DNA of 64,000 nucleotides from Paenibacillus montanisoli (GCF_003268025.1 NZ_QLUW01000002.1:620001-684000); one strand, 5' to 3'; shown: positions 49,961 to 60,081, counted from the first letter of the stretch. Numbers and translations: made by a program. The notes: generated by a model from the letters alone, not told the origin.

Positions 49961-50710
49961 TCAGGTCAGCCATCCGCCGTTTGGACTAATGATCTGGCCT
50001 GTAATATAGGCCGATTCAGGCAATGCCAAGAAGTAAACGAGCGAAGCAATTTCTTCAGGCTGGGCAAAACGGCCTACCGGAATTTCCGACTCCAGTGCGG
50101 TTTTCTCGTCTGCATTAAGGTTGTCCAGCATAACGGTATCAACCGCTCCCGGCGCAACCGCGTTTACCGTAACGCCGGATGGCGCAAGCTCTTTAGCCAG
50201 CGCCTTTGTAAAAGCATTCATGCCGCCCTTGCTGGTTGAGTAAAGCACCTCGCATGATGCGCCGGACATCCCCCAGATGGAGGAAACATTAATGATGCGG
50301 CCGAAGCGCTGAGCAATCATCGCCGGCATAAAGAGCTGCGTACAGAGAAACATCCCTTTCAAATTGACGTTCATCACTTCATCCCAAGCTTCGTCCGTTA
50401 CGTCCGCCAGCATGCTGTAATGGGCGATTCCGGCATTGTTGACGACAATATCCGGTACCATCCCCCGCATCTCCAGCTTTTCGCGCATGCGAGTGAGCTG
50501 CTCTCTTGAACGGATATCCGCCGTCACTGTGAGCACGTTCGCAGCGCCAAGGCGCATGCAGCTGCGCGCCGTTTCGTTGGCCGCTTCATGCGCCTGGTTA
50601 TAATGGATAACGACGTTCATGCTTTCCGCGGCGAATCGGCGCGCAATGGACGCCCCGATTCCGCGGCTTCCCCCGGTCACGAGCACCGTCATTTCCTTTA
50701 ATGTCTTCAC
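49961..50710 (-). CDS. ymfI: YmfI-like short-chain dehydrogenase/reductase
   Basis: A 249-residue SDR. Cofactor motif TGGSRGIGASIA is at ~12-23, NNAGIAHY at ~90, Ser in NVSSIWGMSG at ~140 and catalytic YSTSK at ~156. Fold and length fit FabG-like 3-oxoacyl-ACP reductases. The GTG start overlaps the ymfH stop as GTGA; an internal ATG at 50692 is an alternative. Coenzyme preference (the basic residue pattern after TGGSRGIG suggests NADPH) is not determined. Confidence 0.9.
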   Translation of the reverse strand: MKTLKEMTVLVTGGSRGIGASIARRFAAESMNVVIHYNQAHEAANETARSCMRLGAANVLTVTADIRSREQLTRMREKLEMRGMVPDIVVNNAGIAHYSMLADVTDEAWDEVMNVNLKGMFLCTQLFMPAMIAQRFGRIINVSSIWGMSGASCEVLYSTSKGGMNAFTKALAKELAPSGVTVNAVAPGAVDTVMLDNLNADEKTALESEIPVGRFAQPEEIASLVYFLALPESAYITGQIISPNGGWLT

Positions 50711-51993
50711 GCTGGGTCTTTCGACACAATCGATACCGCCATACGGTCCCAGTTGAAATGGCTGCGAAGCCGTTCGTTTGCCTCTTCAAGCGTAATGCTC
50801 TCATAGACCGGCAGCAGCTTGAACAGATCTGCGCCGCGGAATCGATAGCGTGTAAATTCTCCGGCGATCGCTTCTGGGGAATTAAGCATGCGAAGATAAC
50901 CGCCGATTTTTTTGCGTTTGGTTCTTTCGAAGGATGCTTCATCAAGACCGCTTGCTTGCGCACCTTCGATTGCCGTACGAAGTCTGCTGATCAGCTCGTC
51001 AGGATCGCGAGTCTCGCCGCCCATCACGGAGAAGGCATAATCCTCGCTGCTGTTAAACTCATGGCCGAACGAATCCGATATCAAACTATCGTCATACAGC
51101 GCGTGGTAAATCGGCGAACTTGAGCCGATAAGCGCATCAAGCATCAGCTTTGTAGCCAGCTCTGTGCGAAGCAGTTCTTCCGGATTCAGAGGAGCGCGAT
51201 TCTCTTTGAAACCGATCATGCATTTCGGCATGGAAACAGGCAGTTCGGCAGTCTTCCGCGGAATTTTCACCGTTTCCGGTTCCGGGTCGAAAAATCTCCT
51301 AATCTCCCCTTGAGGAGTGAACGTCTTGCGCGCCTGATTATCGCGAACCAGCTTGATAACCTCTTCCGCTTGGACACCGCCAACGACAAAGAGGAACATA
51401 TTCGACGGGTGGTAGAACGTTTCGTAGCAGCGATACAGCGTTTCTTTGTCGATCTTGTAAATCGAATCGACGGTGCCGGCAATATCAATATGAATCGGAT
51501 GCTTGTGGTAAAGCGCATCGATCAATCCGAAATAGACTCGCCAGTCGGCGTTGTCCCGGTACATATTGATTTCCTGCTCGATGATGCCTTTCTCCTTCTC
51601 GACATTCTCGTCGGTGAAGTAAGGATTTTGCACAAAATCAAGCAGTGTCTCTAAATTCGCATGGATTTGTTCCGTTGCCGAAAACAAGTAGACGGTACGG
51701 TCAAAGCTCGTATAGGCATTCGCCGAAGCGCCTTGCGATGCGAACGTTGCGAAAATATCGCCTGTCGGCTCTTCGAACATCTTATGCTCCAAGAAATGAG
51801 CAATCCCGTCAGGAACCGAAATCGGCTCTTGACCGCCGACGGCAAACCGGTTATCGATCGACCCATATCGAGTCGAGAATGTCGCGTAGGTTTTGCTGAA
51901 GCCTTCCTTGGGCAATACGACGACTTCAAGCCCATTTGGCAGCACTTCACGGTAAAGCGTCTCCTGGACGCCTGGATAAGCTAACGTTTCCAT
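50707..51993 (-). CDS. ymfH: M16-family zinc peptidase, catalytic partner
   Basis: A 428-residue M16 peptidase with the inverted zinc motif HFLEH at ~79-83. ATG at 51993 is preceded by GGAGGG at 8 bases and lies 4 bases after the stop of the preceding M16-type gene; the longer ORF to 52149 would run inside that gene. In B. subtilis ymfF and ymfH lie side by side. These peptidases cleave short peptides; a partner without the zinc motif usually forms the heterodimer. The GTGA overlap couples it to ymfI. Confidence 0.92.
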   Translation of the reverse strand: METLAYPGVQETLYREVLPNGLEVVVLPKEGFSKTYATFSTRYGSIDNRFAVGGQEPISVPDGIAHFLEHKMFEEPTGDIFATFASQGASANAYTSFDRTVYLFSATEQIHANLETLLDFVQNPYFTDENVEKEKGIIEQEINMYRDNADWRVYFGLIDALYHKHPIHIDIAGTVDSIYKIDKETLYRCYETFYHPSNMFLFVVGGVQAEEVIKLVRDNQARKTFTPQGEIRRFFDPEPETVKIPRKTAELPVSMPKCMIGFKENRAPLNPEELLRTELATKLMLDALIGSSSPIYHALYDDSLISDSFGHEFNSSEDYAFSVMGGETRDPDELISRLRTAIEGAQASGLDEASFERTKRKKIGGYLRMLNSPEAIAGEFTRYRFRGADLFKLLPVYESITLEEANERLRSHFNWDRMAVSIVSKDPA

Positions 51994-51997
51994 CGAC

Positions 51998-53278
51998 TTA
52001 GCCCTCCTTCCTGTCACGCAGGAAATAGATCGTATCGAGCTCGGTCTTGTGCGCGACAGCCGCAATTTGCTCGGCGGTGACCGACTGCACTTGCTCAAGC
52101 AGTTCCTGCGCGGACCGCTCTCGTTTGGAAAGAATCGCGTTGAAATCAAAGCCGATCATTTCATTCGCGGAGTCTTGAAGCTCGCGCAGATGGTTGGCGA
52201 TCATCGCTTTCGTCTGGCTCATTTCAAGATCGCTGTAGCTGCCGCTGCGCATACTTTCGAGCTGCTCTTTAATAATCTTGACCGCTTTATCGTAATTGGC
52301 AATTTCGATGCCCGATTGAATCGTACAGAGACCTTTATGGCCATCTAGGCGGGAGGAAGCGTAGTAAGCGAGGCTTGCTTTTTCCCGTACGTTCAGGAAC
52401 AGCTTGGAATGCGGATAGCCTCCCAAGATACCGTTGTACAGCAGCGCTGCCGGGTAATCGTCATCGCCGTACGCCGTGTTGATGCGCAGGCCGAGATTGA
52501 GCTTCCCTTGATTGACATCCATCTTATCGACGACCGTCCGCACCTGCTGGACCGGTTTGCTGATCTCAGGCAGCGTATAGTCGGCTGGCGTTCCTTCATT
52601 ATGATGAAACGCTTCCGAGACGAGCGCTTTCACTTCCTCCAACGTCGTATCGCCGACTACGTATAAATCGAACGCCGCTTTCGACAGCCAATCGCGGTAA
52701 GCCGCCGTGAGGGAAGCAGGAGTAATGCTTTCGATGCCATCGAGTTTTCCAAGCGGGTGAAGCCGGTATGGCTCATTTTCACACATGACCTCTAAACAAC
52801 GCTCAGCCGCATAACGGATTTTATCATTAATAATCGCTTCCAACCGTTTGCGAAGCGTTTCCTTCTCCGCTTCCACGTATTTGCCGCGAAGATTTCCGTT
52901 CTCTAAGGTCGGGTCGGTCAATACCTCGCCCAGCAGCTTCAATGAAGCAGCCAGAAGGGGCTGTTCGGACGATACAAAACGATCATTAATCACGTCCATC
53001 CGGAACTGGACGATTTGCGCGTCACCGCGTTTATAGACGTCGAAGCCGAAACCTGCGCCGTATAGTTCATCAAGACGTTCGCGAAACGCGATCGTCTCCG
53101 GCGTAGAGGCTGTCCCTCGTCTCAGCACAAAAGGAATTAAAGCGACCGGCGTCACCGTCTCTTCCTTTAAAGGAATGCCGGCATATAACGAAATGGAGAA
53201 GGTTTTGAAGCGTTTAGTCGGCAGTACATGAAGCCGGATTCGATTCAGCTGCCCGCGTTGAAATGGTGTATTGCTCAC
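51998..53278 (-). CDS. ymfF: M16-family peptidase-like protein lacking the zinc motif
   Basis: A 426-residue M16-fold protein. No HxxEH motif is present in the region where it would be expected (after the ~40-residue N-terminal strand, VALIPFVLRRGTASTPE), so it is predicted to be the non-catalytic half. Its length and the C-terminal domain RERSAQELLEQVQSV match YmfF. The GTG start at 53278 follows GGAAGGGG. It lies 4 bases before the catalytic partner ymfH, supporting a heterodimeric pair. Confidence 0.9.
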   Translation of the reverse strand: MSNTPFQRGQLNRIRLHVLPTKRFKTFSISLYAGIPLKEETVTPVALIPFVLRRGTASTPETIAFRERLDELYGAGFGFDVYKRGDAQIVQFRMDVINDRFVSSEQPLLAASLKLLGEVLTDPTLENGNLRGKYVEAEKETLRKRLEAIINDKIRYAAERCLEVMCENEPYRLHPLGKLDGIESITPASLTAAYRDWLSKAAFDLYVVGDTTLEEVKALVSEAFHHNEGTPADYTLPEISKPVQQVRTVVDKMDVNQGKLNLGLRINTAYGDDDYPAALLYNGILGGYPHSKLFLNVREKASLAYYASSRLDGHKGLCTIQSGIEIANYDKAVKIIKEQLESMRSGSYSDLEMSQTKAMIANHLRELQDSANEMIGFDFNAILSKRERSAQELLEQVQSVTAEQIAAVAHKTELDTIYFLRDRKEG

Positions 53279-53365
53279 GATTGACGTCCCCTTCCGCTCA
53301 AGTTATAAAGTCAATCTATTCCATTTTCCTAGGATCTATTCCATTCTACCCGATTGGAAATGGAA

Positions 53366-53398
53366 GAAGCAACCTGCGGTGGAATAGCAGGCTGCTTC
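53366..53398 (-). terminator. Intrinsic terminator after the SleB-like gene
   Basis: Minus-strand GAAGCAGCCTGC pairs with GCAGGTTGCTTC (one mismatch) around a 9-base loop, 9 bases after the stop at 53407; the tail is TTCCATTTCC. Confidence 0.65.
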
Positions 53399-53406
53399 TG
53401 TCAATG

Positions 53407-54177
53407 CTACATGCAGAAAATATGTTTTCCAATCGTTTTAACCTGCGGCCGTGACCAAATCCACTTGGATGTTGCCGTCACAGGGTTGAAATAGTAAATG
53501 CAGCCGCCGGTTGGATCCATCCCGTTTATGGCATCCTGCACCGCTTTTTTCGCATTCGCGTTCGGTGTCAGCCAAATCTGTCCGTCAGCTACGGCCGTAA
53601 ACGCGCCGGGCTGAAAAATAACGCCGGAAACGGTATTCGGAAAGCTAGGCGATTTCACTCGATTGAGAATAACCGCCGCTACGGCTACTTGCCCGATATA
53701 AGGCTCCCCGCGCGATTCGCCGTACACGGCATTGGCCATCAGTTTCAAATCGTTCGCGGACAAGCCTAGATTGTTCGACTTGTTCACATCTGACGTTGAT
53801 GGACTGCTGCTTGAGCCGCCACCGCCTCCGCCGCCGCTCGACTCGGCTGTAGGTTTCCAATTTTTCGTTGCATTCCAAAGCTTCAGCTTTGTTTTCGCTC
53901 CGACCACGCCATCGGCTTTCATGCCGAACTTCCATTGGAACCACGTGACGGCATTTTTCGTTTTCGTGCCGAAGACGCCGTCAATCGGTCCGTCGAAGAA
54001 CCCGAGCGCTTTGAGTCTTCCTTGCAGCTCGCGAACGTCCTTGCCTGAAGAACCGACTTTGAGAATGGCGTTGCTGAACGTCTCGGTAGACTTATTGAAC
54101 GTAGCGTGCTTCAAGGTAAATGCGCCGAACAACAGTAGGACGATGACGATGGTCACCGTAATTAAACGATTTCTCAT
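53407..54177 (-). CDS. SleB-type cortex-lytic enzyme
   Basis: A 256-residue secreted peptidoglycan hydrolase. Residues 1-25 form a signal/anchor. A peptidoglycan-binding type-1 domain is at ~40-105 (VRELQGRLKALGFFDGPIDGVFG). A Gly/Ser linker (~118-132) leads to the Hydrolase_2/SleB domain at ~145-256, with LMANAVYGESRGEPYIGQVAVAAVILNRV holding the probable catalytic Glu and HIFCM at the end. SleB opens the spore cortex during germination. A close homolog of SleB or its vegetative relative CwlJ-type enzyme is not excluded. It lies directly downstream of spoIIIE. Confidence 0.85.
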   Translation of the reverse strand: MRNRLITVTIVIVLLLFGAFTLKHATFNKSTETFSNAILKVGSSGKDVRELQGRLKALGFFDGPIDGVFGTKTKNAVTWFQWKFGMKADGVVGAKTKLKLWNATKNWKPTAESSGGGGGGGSSSSPSTSDVNKSNNLGLSANDLKLMANAVYGESRGEPYIGQVAVAAVILNRVKSPSFPNTVSGVIFQPGAFTAVADGQIWLTPNANAKKAVQDAINGMDPTGGCIYYFNPVTATSKWIWSRPQVKTIGKHIFCM

Positions 54178-54275
54178 CTTGGGATCTGCCTTTCTCTTGC
54201 AAATGGATTTCGCAAAGCAAGCGAAGCGTATCCCTAGTATGAGAAATCGAGGTAACGATTATGCATGATTTTGCC

Positions 54276-56912
54276 TTAAGAGCTAATCTTTCCTGAATCG
54301 TATTGATCCAGTGTAAGCAGGACTTCACGCGGCTTGCTGCCTTCATACGGACCAACGATGCTGCGTGCCTCCATCTGGTCAATCAGCCTGGCGGCCCGGG
54401 TATAACCGATGCGCATGCGCCGCTGAAGCAAGGAAACCGAAGCTTGCTTCGCTTCCAGCACGATGCGAACCGCTTGATCGTACAGCTCATCCAGCACTTC
54501 CTCGTTCTCCGACACGGTGTCGTCGATTTCCGGCACCAAGTCTTCCTTATACTCCGCTTCCCCTTGACCGCGGGCATAAGCGACGACCGACTCCACCTCC
54601 TGATCGGAGAGAAACGCTTGCTGCACGCGGATCGGCTTGGACATGCCCACCGGAAGGAACAACATATCACCGCGACCGAGGAGCTTCTCAGCGCCGACCA
54701 CGTCAAGTATGGTTCGCGAATCCACCTGCGACGAAACGGCGAATGCAATCCGTGACGGGATGTTGGCTTTAATGACCCCGGTAATGACATCGACGGATGG
54801 GCGCTGCGTGGCAATGATCAGATGGATGCCCGAAGCACGCGCCATCTGAGCCAGTCTGCAGATCGAATCCTCGACGTCATTAGCCGCAACCATCATCAAA
54901 TCCGCGAGCTCGTCCACGATGACGACGATGTAAGGCAATACCGCAGCGGGGTTATCCGCCATGAGGGTGTTGTAGCCTTCGATATTCCGCGTGCCGGACT
55001 TGGAAAACAACTCATATCGCTTTTCCATTTCGACGACGATCTTCTTGAGCGCCAAGGAGGCGCGTCTTGGATCCGTCACAACCGGCGCCAGCAAATGCGG
55101 AATGCCGTTATACATATTCAGCTCGACCATCTTCGGGTCAATCATGAGCAGCTTCACTTCGTCCGGGCGCGCTTTGTACAGAATGCTCGTAATAATACCG
55201 TTGATGCAGACGGATTTACCAGAACCGGTGGCTCCGGCTACAAGCAAGTGAGGCATTTTCGCCAAGTTCCCAACGATCGGCTGACCGGAAATGTCGCGGC
55301 CGAAGGCGATGGACAACTTCGAGCTTGCATTTTGAAAAGATGGCGTTTCCATAACTTCGCGCATCGTGACAACCGAAACCTCCGTATTCGGTACTTCGAT
55401 CCCGATCGCGGATTTGCCCGGAATCGGCGCTTCCATCCGGACATCCTTTGCGGCAAGCGCCAGCGCGATATCATCGGTGAGTCCTACGATCCGGCTTACC
55501 TTCACGCCGGTAGCCGGCTGTACCTCATATCTAGTAACGGCGGGTCCTCTTACGACGTCAAGCACTTTCGCCCGCACGCCGAAGCTCTCCAGCGTCGCTT
55601 CCAGCTTGCGGCGGGATTCCATCGAATCGGCCGCTTCGCCGTTCTTGCCGCTGCCGCTTGGCTTCTGAAGGAGCACTAGGGAAGGCAGCACATACGGCTT
55701 CTCCATTGGGGGCTTCACAATACTGCCCGAGCCTTCGAGAACATCCGGCTCATCCTGCACGATCGCGGGACTTGTCGGAATGGAAGACGGCGGCGCTTCT
55801 TCCTCAACCTCGAATTCAACCGGTTCCTCTTCGGAGAGATCGGGATCATTCGTAGGCTGGAAATTAGACAGCACCTCTTCATCTTTCTCGTTTTCTAAAT
55901 CATCATCATAAGGCAGCTCCCATTTGGATTGACGGTCAGCCTGAGGCGCCGCAGGCCGTTCTTCTACCTGCTCCAGCACATTGGCTTGCCAGCCCAGCTC
56001 GTCCTCATCATCCTCGCCCTGCCAAACGTTCCGCCCTGCTTTGGATCTCGGTTCCGCATGTTGGCCATCGTCCATTTGCCACTCGGAATCAACAGTATCT
56101 TCTCCTCCTTGTTTCGGTACATCATTGAACCAAGAGAAGAGCGGAAACCTGCTCTTTCTCGCGCGAGGTTTATGTACAGGTTCATAATCGTCATCATCCT
56201 CGTCATCGAGATCGTCGAGCGTGACGGCCGCACCTCTGCCGCTGCTTGCTTTGACAGCGGAAGCCGCAAGCGTCTGGCGCTTCGTGAACAGCTTCATGCG
56301 AAGCAGCGACAAGAAGCGTACGCCCCGAATGCGTCCCGCTCGCAGCAGGTCTACATAGGACTTGCCCGTCATGAGCATGATCGAGATGGCAAACATAACA
56401 AGCATAATGAATTTCGCGCCAAAATAACCGAAAAGCCAATAGAGCAGCGTATACTGAATCGCCCCAGCATAGCCCCCGCTGGCGGATTGCATGGCTCCCG
56501 CTTGCGCTTCCTGCGATGAGGCAAGCAGCGCGCCTCGAATATCGCCGCCAAGCTCAGTCAAGATATAGGAAGCCGTCAGTCCGCCTGTCGGCTCCGTTTT
56601 CAGATCCATGACGGCAACGGAGCTCCACAAGGTGCAAGCGAGCACAGCCAACAGCACGCCGGTCTTGCGGGCGGACCAGCTTGTCGGCCACGCGCGTTTG
56701 ATCATCACGGCAAGACCGACGTAGATCCCTACAATCGGCAGCACGAAATAAAATTTACCTAGCAGCAATCCGAACAATCTAGACAAGGAACGGCCCACAG
56801 TAGCTTCGCCGGAAAGCGCGATTACTGATACGGTTATTAGCAAAATGCCATACACTTCATATTTGAGGCTCGTCCCGATTGAGCTCCTGCGCTTCCTCTT
56901 TTTCTTCGCCAA
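54276..56912 (-). CDS. spoIIIE: DNA translocase SpoIIIE/FtsK
   Basis: An 878-residue translocase. The TTG at 56912 gives [11 protein letters not shown], the usual start of this family, with AGAGGTG upstream; the GTG three codons earlier is too close. Four membrane helices occupy ~25-185. An acidic/proline-rich linker (~200-400) follows. The motor has [15 protein letters not shown] (Walker A) near ~560 and [12 protein letters not shown] (Walker B) near ~655. The winged-helix gamma domain is the C-terminal ~70 residues ([23 protein letters not shown]). It pumps chromosome into the forespore and acts at the division septum. Confidence 0.96.
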   Translation of the reverse strand: MAKKKRKRRSSIGTSLKYEVYGILLITVSVIALSGEATVGRSLSRLFGLLLGKFYFVLPIVGIYVGLAVMIKRAWPTSWSARKTGVLLAVLACTLWSSVAVMDLKTEPTGGLTASYILTELGGDIRGALLASSQEAQAGAMQSASGGYAGAIQYTLLYWLFGYFGAKFIMLVMFAISIMLMTGKSYVDLLRAGRIRGVRFLSLLRMKLFTKRQTLAASAVKASSGRGAAVTLDDLDDEDDDDYEPVHKPRARKSRFPLFSWFNDVPKQGGEDTVDSEWQMDDGQHAEPRSKAGRNVWQGEDDEDELGWQANVLEQVEERPAAPQADRQSKWELPYDDDLENEKDEEVLSNFQPTNDPDLSEEEPVEFEVEEEAPPSSIPTSPAIVQDEPDVLEGSGSIVKPPMEKPYVLPSLVLLQKPSGSGKNGEAADSMESRRKLEATLESFGVRAKVLDVVRGPAVTRYEVQPATGVKVSRIVGLTDDIALALAAKDVRMEAPIPGKSAIGIEVPNTEVSVVTMREVMETPSFQNASSKLSIAFGRDISGQPIVGNLAKMPHLLVAGATGSGKSVCINGIITSILYKARPDEVKLLMIDPKMVELNMYNGIPHLLAPVVTDPRRASLALKKIVVEMEKRYELFSKSGTRNIEGYNTLMADNPAAVLPYIVVIVDELADLMMVAANDVEDSICRLAQMARASGIHLIIATQRPSVDVITGVIKANIPSRIAFAVSSQVDSRTILDVVGAEKLLGRGDMLFLPVGMSKPIRVQQAFLSDQEVESVVAYARGQGEAEYKEDLVPEIDDTVSENEEVLDELYDQAVRIVLEAKQASVSLLQRRMRIGYTRAARLIDQMEARSIVGPYEGSKPREVLLTLDQYDSGKISS

Positions 56913-56932
56913 ATTGGTCACCTCTGGTAGCT

Positions 56933-56938
56933 ATTATA
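56933..56938 (-). promoter_or_regulatory. Extended -10 promoter of spoIIIE
   Basis: The minus-strand hexamer TATAAT is preceded by TGG (TGnTATAAT, an extended -10) about 20 bases before the TTG start. A good -35 box is not seen. Confidence 0.6.
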
Positions 56939-56988
56939 CCATAGGTGACAGGGGGGTGTGCTACATTTATCCAGCAAAGACAAGCTTT

Positions 56989-57213
56989 CTACGATGGAGG
57001 CAGGCCGAATGCGACCAGCGTCCCAGGAGAAAGCTCGGGTCTTAAATATGCATCCAGCGGCCCGTCGAGCAGTCGGACAATTCGCCCGATGCCCGGTGAG
57101 ACAGCTTCAATCTGTAGCTGTACTTCCCCTACGGTTACAGAGACATACGGGCCTGGCTGGTTGTTCATGCCGTCATATACTAGCTCTAGCGGCATCGTCG
57201 AGTAGATGGTCAT
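56989..57213 (-). CDS. ylzJ: YlzJ-like small protein
   Basis: A 74-residue protein. [15 protein letters not shown] and the C-terminal [18 protein letters not shown] match the YlzJ-like family from memory. The ATG overlaps the tepA stop as ATGA, so they are coupled. The family is short and of unknown function, with conserved linkage to tepA and spoIIIE. Confidence 0.88.
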   Translation of the reverse strand: MTIYSTMPLELVYDGMNNQPGPYVSVTVGEVQLQIEAVSPGIGRIVRLLDGPLDAYLRPELSPGTLVAFGLPPS

Positions 57214-57968
57214 TGCGTAAGCACCCCTGCCTCGGCAGTCAGCCCCTGCTTGCGCTGATCGATGAGCAGATTCAACTCCCGGAGCGCTTGCCCGATCCCT
57301 CCAACCGCGTCGATCAAACCGTGCTTGACGGCATCCGTGCCGATGACGGTTGTACCGATATCCCGAGTCAGTTCGCCGGTCTTGAACATTAGCTCCTTGA
57401 ATTTCTCCTCGGAAATGTTGGAGTGCGAAGTGACGAACCGGACGACCCGCTCCTGCATTTTATCCAAGTATTCGAACGTTTGCGGTACGCCGATGACGAG
57501 ACCGTTCAGACGGATCGGGTGAATGGTCATCGTCGCCGATTCTGCGATGAATGACTTATTGCCGGCCACCGCGATCGGCACTCCGATGGAATGCCCTCCT
57601 CCAAGCACCAGCGTCACCGTCGGTTTCGTAAGCGATGAAATCATTTCCGCGATCGCAAGCCCCGCTTCCACATCGCCGCCAACCGTATTCAGCACGATCA
57701 TGATGCCTTCGATTTTCGCATTTTGCTCCGCTGCTACAAGCTGCGGGATGAGATGCTCGTATTTGGTCGTCTTATTTTGCGGGGGCAGCACGAGATGGCC
57801 TTCCACCTGACCGATAATCGTCATGCAAAAGATGTTGGATTCCGATTGCGGCGTCGCGGTCTGGCCAAGCTGCTGAATCGTATCCACGACCGGATTCGTG
57901 CTGGGCTTGCGATCCGGTGCCGGCTGATCGGGCTGCTCCGATTTGTATACTTGCCCTTCGTCAAACAT
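57210..57968 (-). CDS. tepA: TepA: ClpP-fold protease
   Basis: A 252-residue ClpP-like protein. The ClpP core has [23 protein letters not shown]-like sequence at ~95-115 and the nucleophile-region segment [15 protein letters not shown] at ~130-144. The N-terminal ~40 residues are low-complexity ([16 protein letters not shown]) and of no known domain. TepA (translocation-enhancing protein, YmfB) cleaves signal peptides released during secretion in B. subtilis. It lies just after an RNase J gene. Confidence 0.9.
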   Translation of the reverse strand: MFDEGQVYKSEQPDQPAPDRKPSTNPVVDTIQQLGQTATPQSESNIFCMTIIGQVEGHLVLPPQNKTTKYEHLIPQLVAAEQNAKIEGIMIVLNTVGGDVEAGLAIAEMISSLTKPTVTLVLGGGHSIGVPIAVAGNKSFIAESATMTIHPIRLNGLVIGVPQTFEYLDKMQERVVRFVTSHSNISEEKFKELMFKTGELTRDIGTTVIGTDAVKHGLIDAVGGIGQALRELNLLIDQRKQGLTAEAGVLTQ

Positions 57969-58066
57969 GCCATTTCCTCCTTGAGCTTCCTTCTAAACTG
58001 CTGCCAATGGTCGGCTCTGCATAGTATGGAATCCACCCATGGAATTATGCAAATGAGGGCAAAAAG

Positions 58067-58113
58067 AAACGGTCTTCGATAGCGAGCGAGATGCTCGCTA
58101 TCGAAGACCGTTT
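58067..58113 (-). terminator. Very strong intrinsic terminator after the RNase J gene
   Basis: A 20-bp perfect inverted repeat, arms AAACGGTCTTCGATAGCGAG and its complement around a 7-base loop, followed by CTTTTT on the minus strand. It lies 18 bases after the stop at 58131. Confidence 0.92.
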
Positions 58114-58130
58114 TAGGCCGCAATAGCTAT

Positions 58131-59810
58131 TTATACTTCCATGATGATCGGCAAAATCATTGGACGGCGGCGGGTTTGCTCGTACAAGAAACGACCGAGC
58201 GCATCCTTCACGTTTGTTTTGAGCGACGCCCATTCATTGACTTTATCGTTCATCAGTTTGTGCAAGGTCGAGGTTACGATGCGGTTCGCTTCTTCAAGCA
58301 GCCCTTCGGACTCGCGAACATACACGAAGCCGCGGGAGATAATGTCCGGACCGGACAAGATGGCGCCGTCTTGTTTGCTTAGCGTTACTACGACGACCAG
58401 AATGCCGTCCTGCGACAGAAGCTTACGGTCGCGAAGGACGATATTGCCGACGTCGCCTACGCCAAGGCCGTCGATCAATACGTTGCCTGCCGGCACTTTG
58501 CTGCCTTTGCGCGCAACGCCGTTCTGGAATTCAACCGTATCGCCGTTATCGATGACGAAAATATTCTCGCGTTCGATTCCGACCGATTCTCCGAGCAATG
58601 CATGCTGACGGAGCATCCGGTACTCCCCGTGGATCGGAATGAAATATTTCGGTCTAATGAGATTCAGCATCAGCTTTAATTCTTCTTGGCTGCCGTGACC
58701 GGATACGTGCACGCCGGAAACGGAACCCGGCCCGTAGATGACGTTCGCGCCTAGACGGAACAGCTCGTCTACCGTACGGCCGACATAACGCTCATTGCCC
58801 GGGATCGGCGTTGCCGCAATGATAACCGTATCGCCTGGCAAAATGTCAACCTTCCGGTGCGTCGAACGTGCCATCCGCGTCAATGCGGACATCGGCTCGC
58901 CCTGGCTGCCTGTCGATAATACGGCAACGCGGTCAGCGGCCATTTTGTTGATTTCCTCCGGCTCGATAATCGTGCCTTCCGGGATGTTCAAATAGCCAAG
59001 CTCCGATGCGACCGATACCACATTAACCATGCTGCGGCCGACTACGGCGATTTTACGTTTGGTTGCGATCGCCGCATTTACCACTTGCTGAATACGGTGT
59101 ACGTTCGATGCGAATGTGGCTACAACGACGCGTTGAGTAGCTTTGCGGAAAATATCTTCAAGCTCGACGCCGATCATGCTCTCCGATGGCGTAAAGCCCG
59201 CGCGCTCCGCGTTCGTGCTGTCCGACAGCAATGCCAGTACGCCGCGCGCGCCGATTCCTGCCATACGCTGCAGGTCCGCGTATTGGTTGTTAACCGGCGT
59301 ATGGTCAAATTTAAAGTCGCCCGTATGAACGACGAGTCCTTCAGGCGTATCCAAGCAAACGCCTACCGAATCCGGAATGCTGTGGTTCGTTCTGAAGAAG
59401 GATGCTTTCATGGAGCCAAGCTGAACTTCCGTATCCGCGTTGATCAGAATCCGTTTCGTCTCGCCAAGCAGCCCCGCTTCCTTCAGCTTCCCTTCGATCA
59501 AGCCAAGCGTCAGCTTCGTGCCGTAGATCGGCACATTGAGGTGCTTAAGCACATACGGCAATCCGCCGATATGATCCTCATGGCCGTGGGTAATCAAAAT
59601 ACCTCTAACTTTATCGCGATTCTCCGTCAAATACGTAATGTCCGGGATGACAATATCGATTCCGAGCATATCTTCTTCCGGGAATTTAAGACCTGCGTCA
59701 ACAACAACAATATCGTTTCCATATTGAATGACATACATGTTCTTCCCGATTTCACCGACGCCGCCTAGCGCGAAAATAAGCAGCTTATCTTGGTTGTTCT
59801 TCTTAGACAA
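58131..59810 (-). CDS. rnjB: Ribonuclease J
   Basis: A 559-residue metallo-beta-lactamase RNase. The zinc motif THGHEDHIGGLP is at ~74-85, LVVHTGDFKFDHTP at ~158-171 and SGHGSQEELKLML at ~360-372, with the beta-CASP domain between. The start is TTG at 59810 with AGGAGGG about 10 bases upstream. RNase J acts as a 5'-to-3' exonuclease and endonuclease in mRNA and rRNA processing. The position between dapA and tepA matches B. subtilis rnjB (ymfA). A long structured leader precedes it. Confidence 0.93.
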   Translation of the reverse strand: MSKKNNQDKLLIFALGGVGEIGKNMYVIQYGNDIVVVDAGLKFPEEDMLGIDIVIPDITYLTENRDKVRGILITHGHEDHIGGLPYVLKHLNVPIYGTKLTLGLIEGKLKEAGLLGETKRILINADTEVQLGSMKASFFRTNHSIPDSVGVCLDTPEGLVVHTGDFKFDHTPVNNQYADLQRMAGIGARGVLALLSDSTNAERAGFTPSESMIGVELEDIFRKATQRVVVATFASNVHRIQQVVNAAIATKRKIAVVGRSMVNVVSVASELGYLNIPEGTIIEPEEINKMAADRVAVLSTGSQGEPMSALTRMARSTHRKVDILPGDTVIIAATPIPGNERYVGRTVDELFRLGANVIYGPGSVSGVHVSGHGSQEELKLMLNLIRPKYFIPIHGEYRMLRQHALLGESVGIERENIFVIDNGDTVEFQNGVARKGSKVPAGNVLIDGLGVGDVGNIVLRDRKLLSQDGILVVVVTLSKQDGAILSGPDIISRGFVYVRESEGLLEEANRIVTSTLHKLMNDKVNEWASLKTNVKDALGRFLYEQTRRRPMILPIIMEV

Positions 59811-59929
59811 GTGTATCCGTCCCTCCTAATAGTTTCACGAAACAAACCAGACCTCGCGTGCCCGCCCCAAAGACGGCTACGAACGAAGCTGATTTGATCG
59901 AACTTATGTAATGTAATAGTTGTCCAAAA

Positions 59930-59973
59930 TTGTATGGCTGAACGTTCCTCCCGCAGGAACGCGCTTCATACAA
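59930..59973 (-). promoter_or_regulatory. Leader hairpin upstream of rnjB
   Basis: On the minus strand TTGTATG and CATACAA form an outer 7-bp stem, with an internal loop, then CGTTCCT and AGGAACG close a GCGGG loop. It is followed by TTTTGG and lies about 120 bases before the rnjB start. Function unknown. Confidence 0.55.
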
Positions 59974-59992
59974 CTAATAACTAGTGCTGTTG

Positions 59993-60010
59993 AACGCCGC
60001 TCTCGGCGTT
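59993..60010 (-). promoter_or_regulatory. Leader hairpin in rnjB 5' UTR
   Basis: Minus-strand AACGCCG pairs with CGGCGTT around an AGAG loop: 7 perfect pairs. It lies near the start of the predicted leader RNA, about 40 bases downstream of the -10. Confidence 0.55.
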
Positions 60011-60051
60011 GCCCTTTTTCAATAATTTGCCGCACACCGTCACTTGCATTC

Positions 60052-60081
60052 ATTATACATGATTGAAAATACGAAACACAA
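60052..60081 (-). promoter_or_regulatory. Sigma-A promoter of rnjB
   Basis: TATAAT (60052-60057) on the minus strand and TTGTGT (60076-60081) are 18 bases apart. The predicted transcript begins about 235 bases before the rnjB start, giving a long leader. Confidence 0.65.

Noticed and set aside
59811-60060. A T-box leader before rnjB
   Set aside because: The conserved T-box sequence (AGGGTGGNACCGCG) is absent and rnjB is not a T-box target class.
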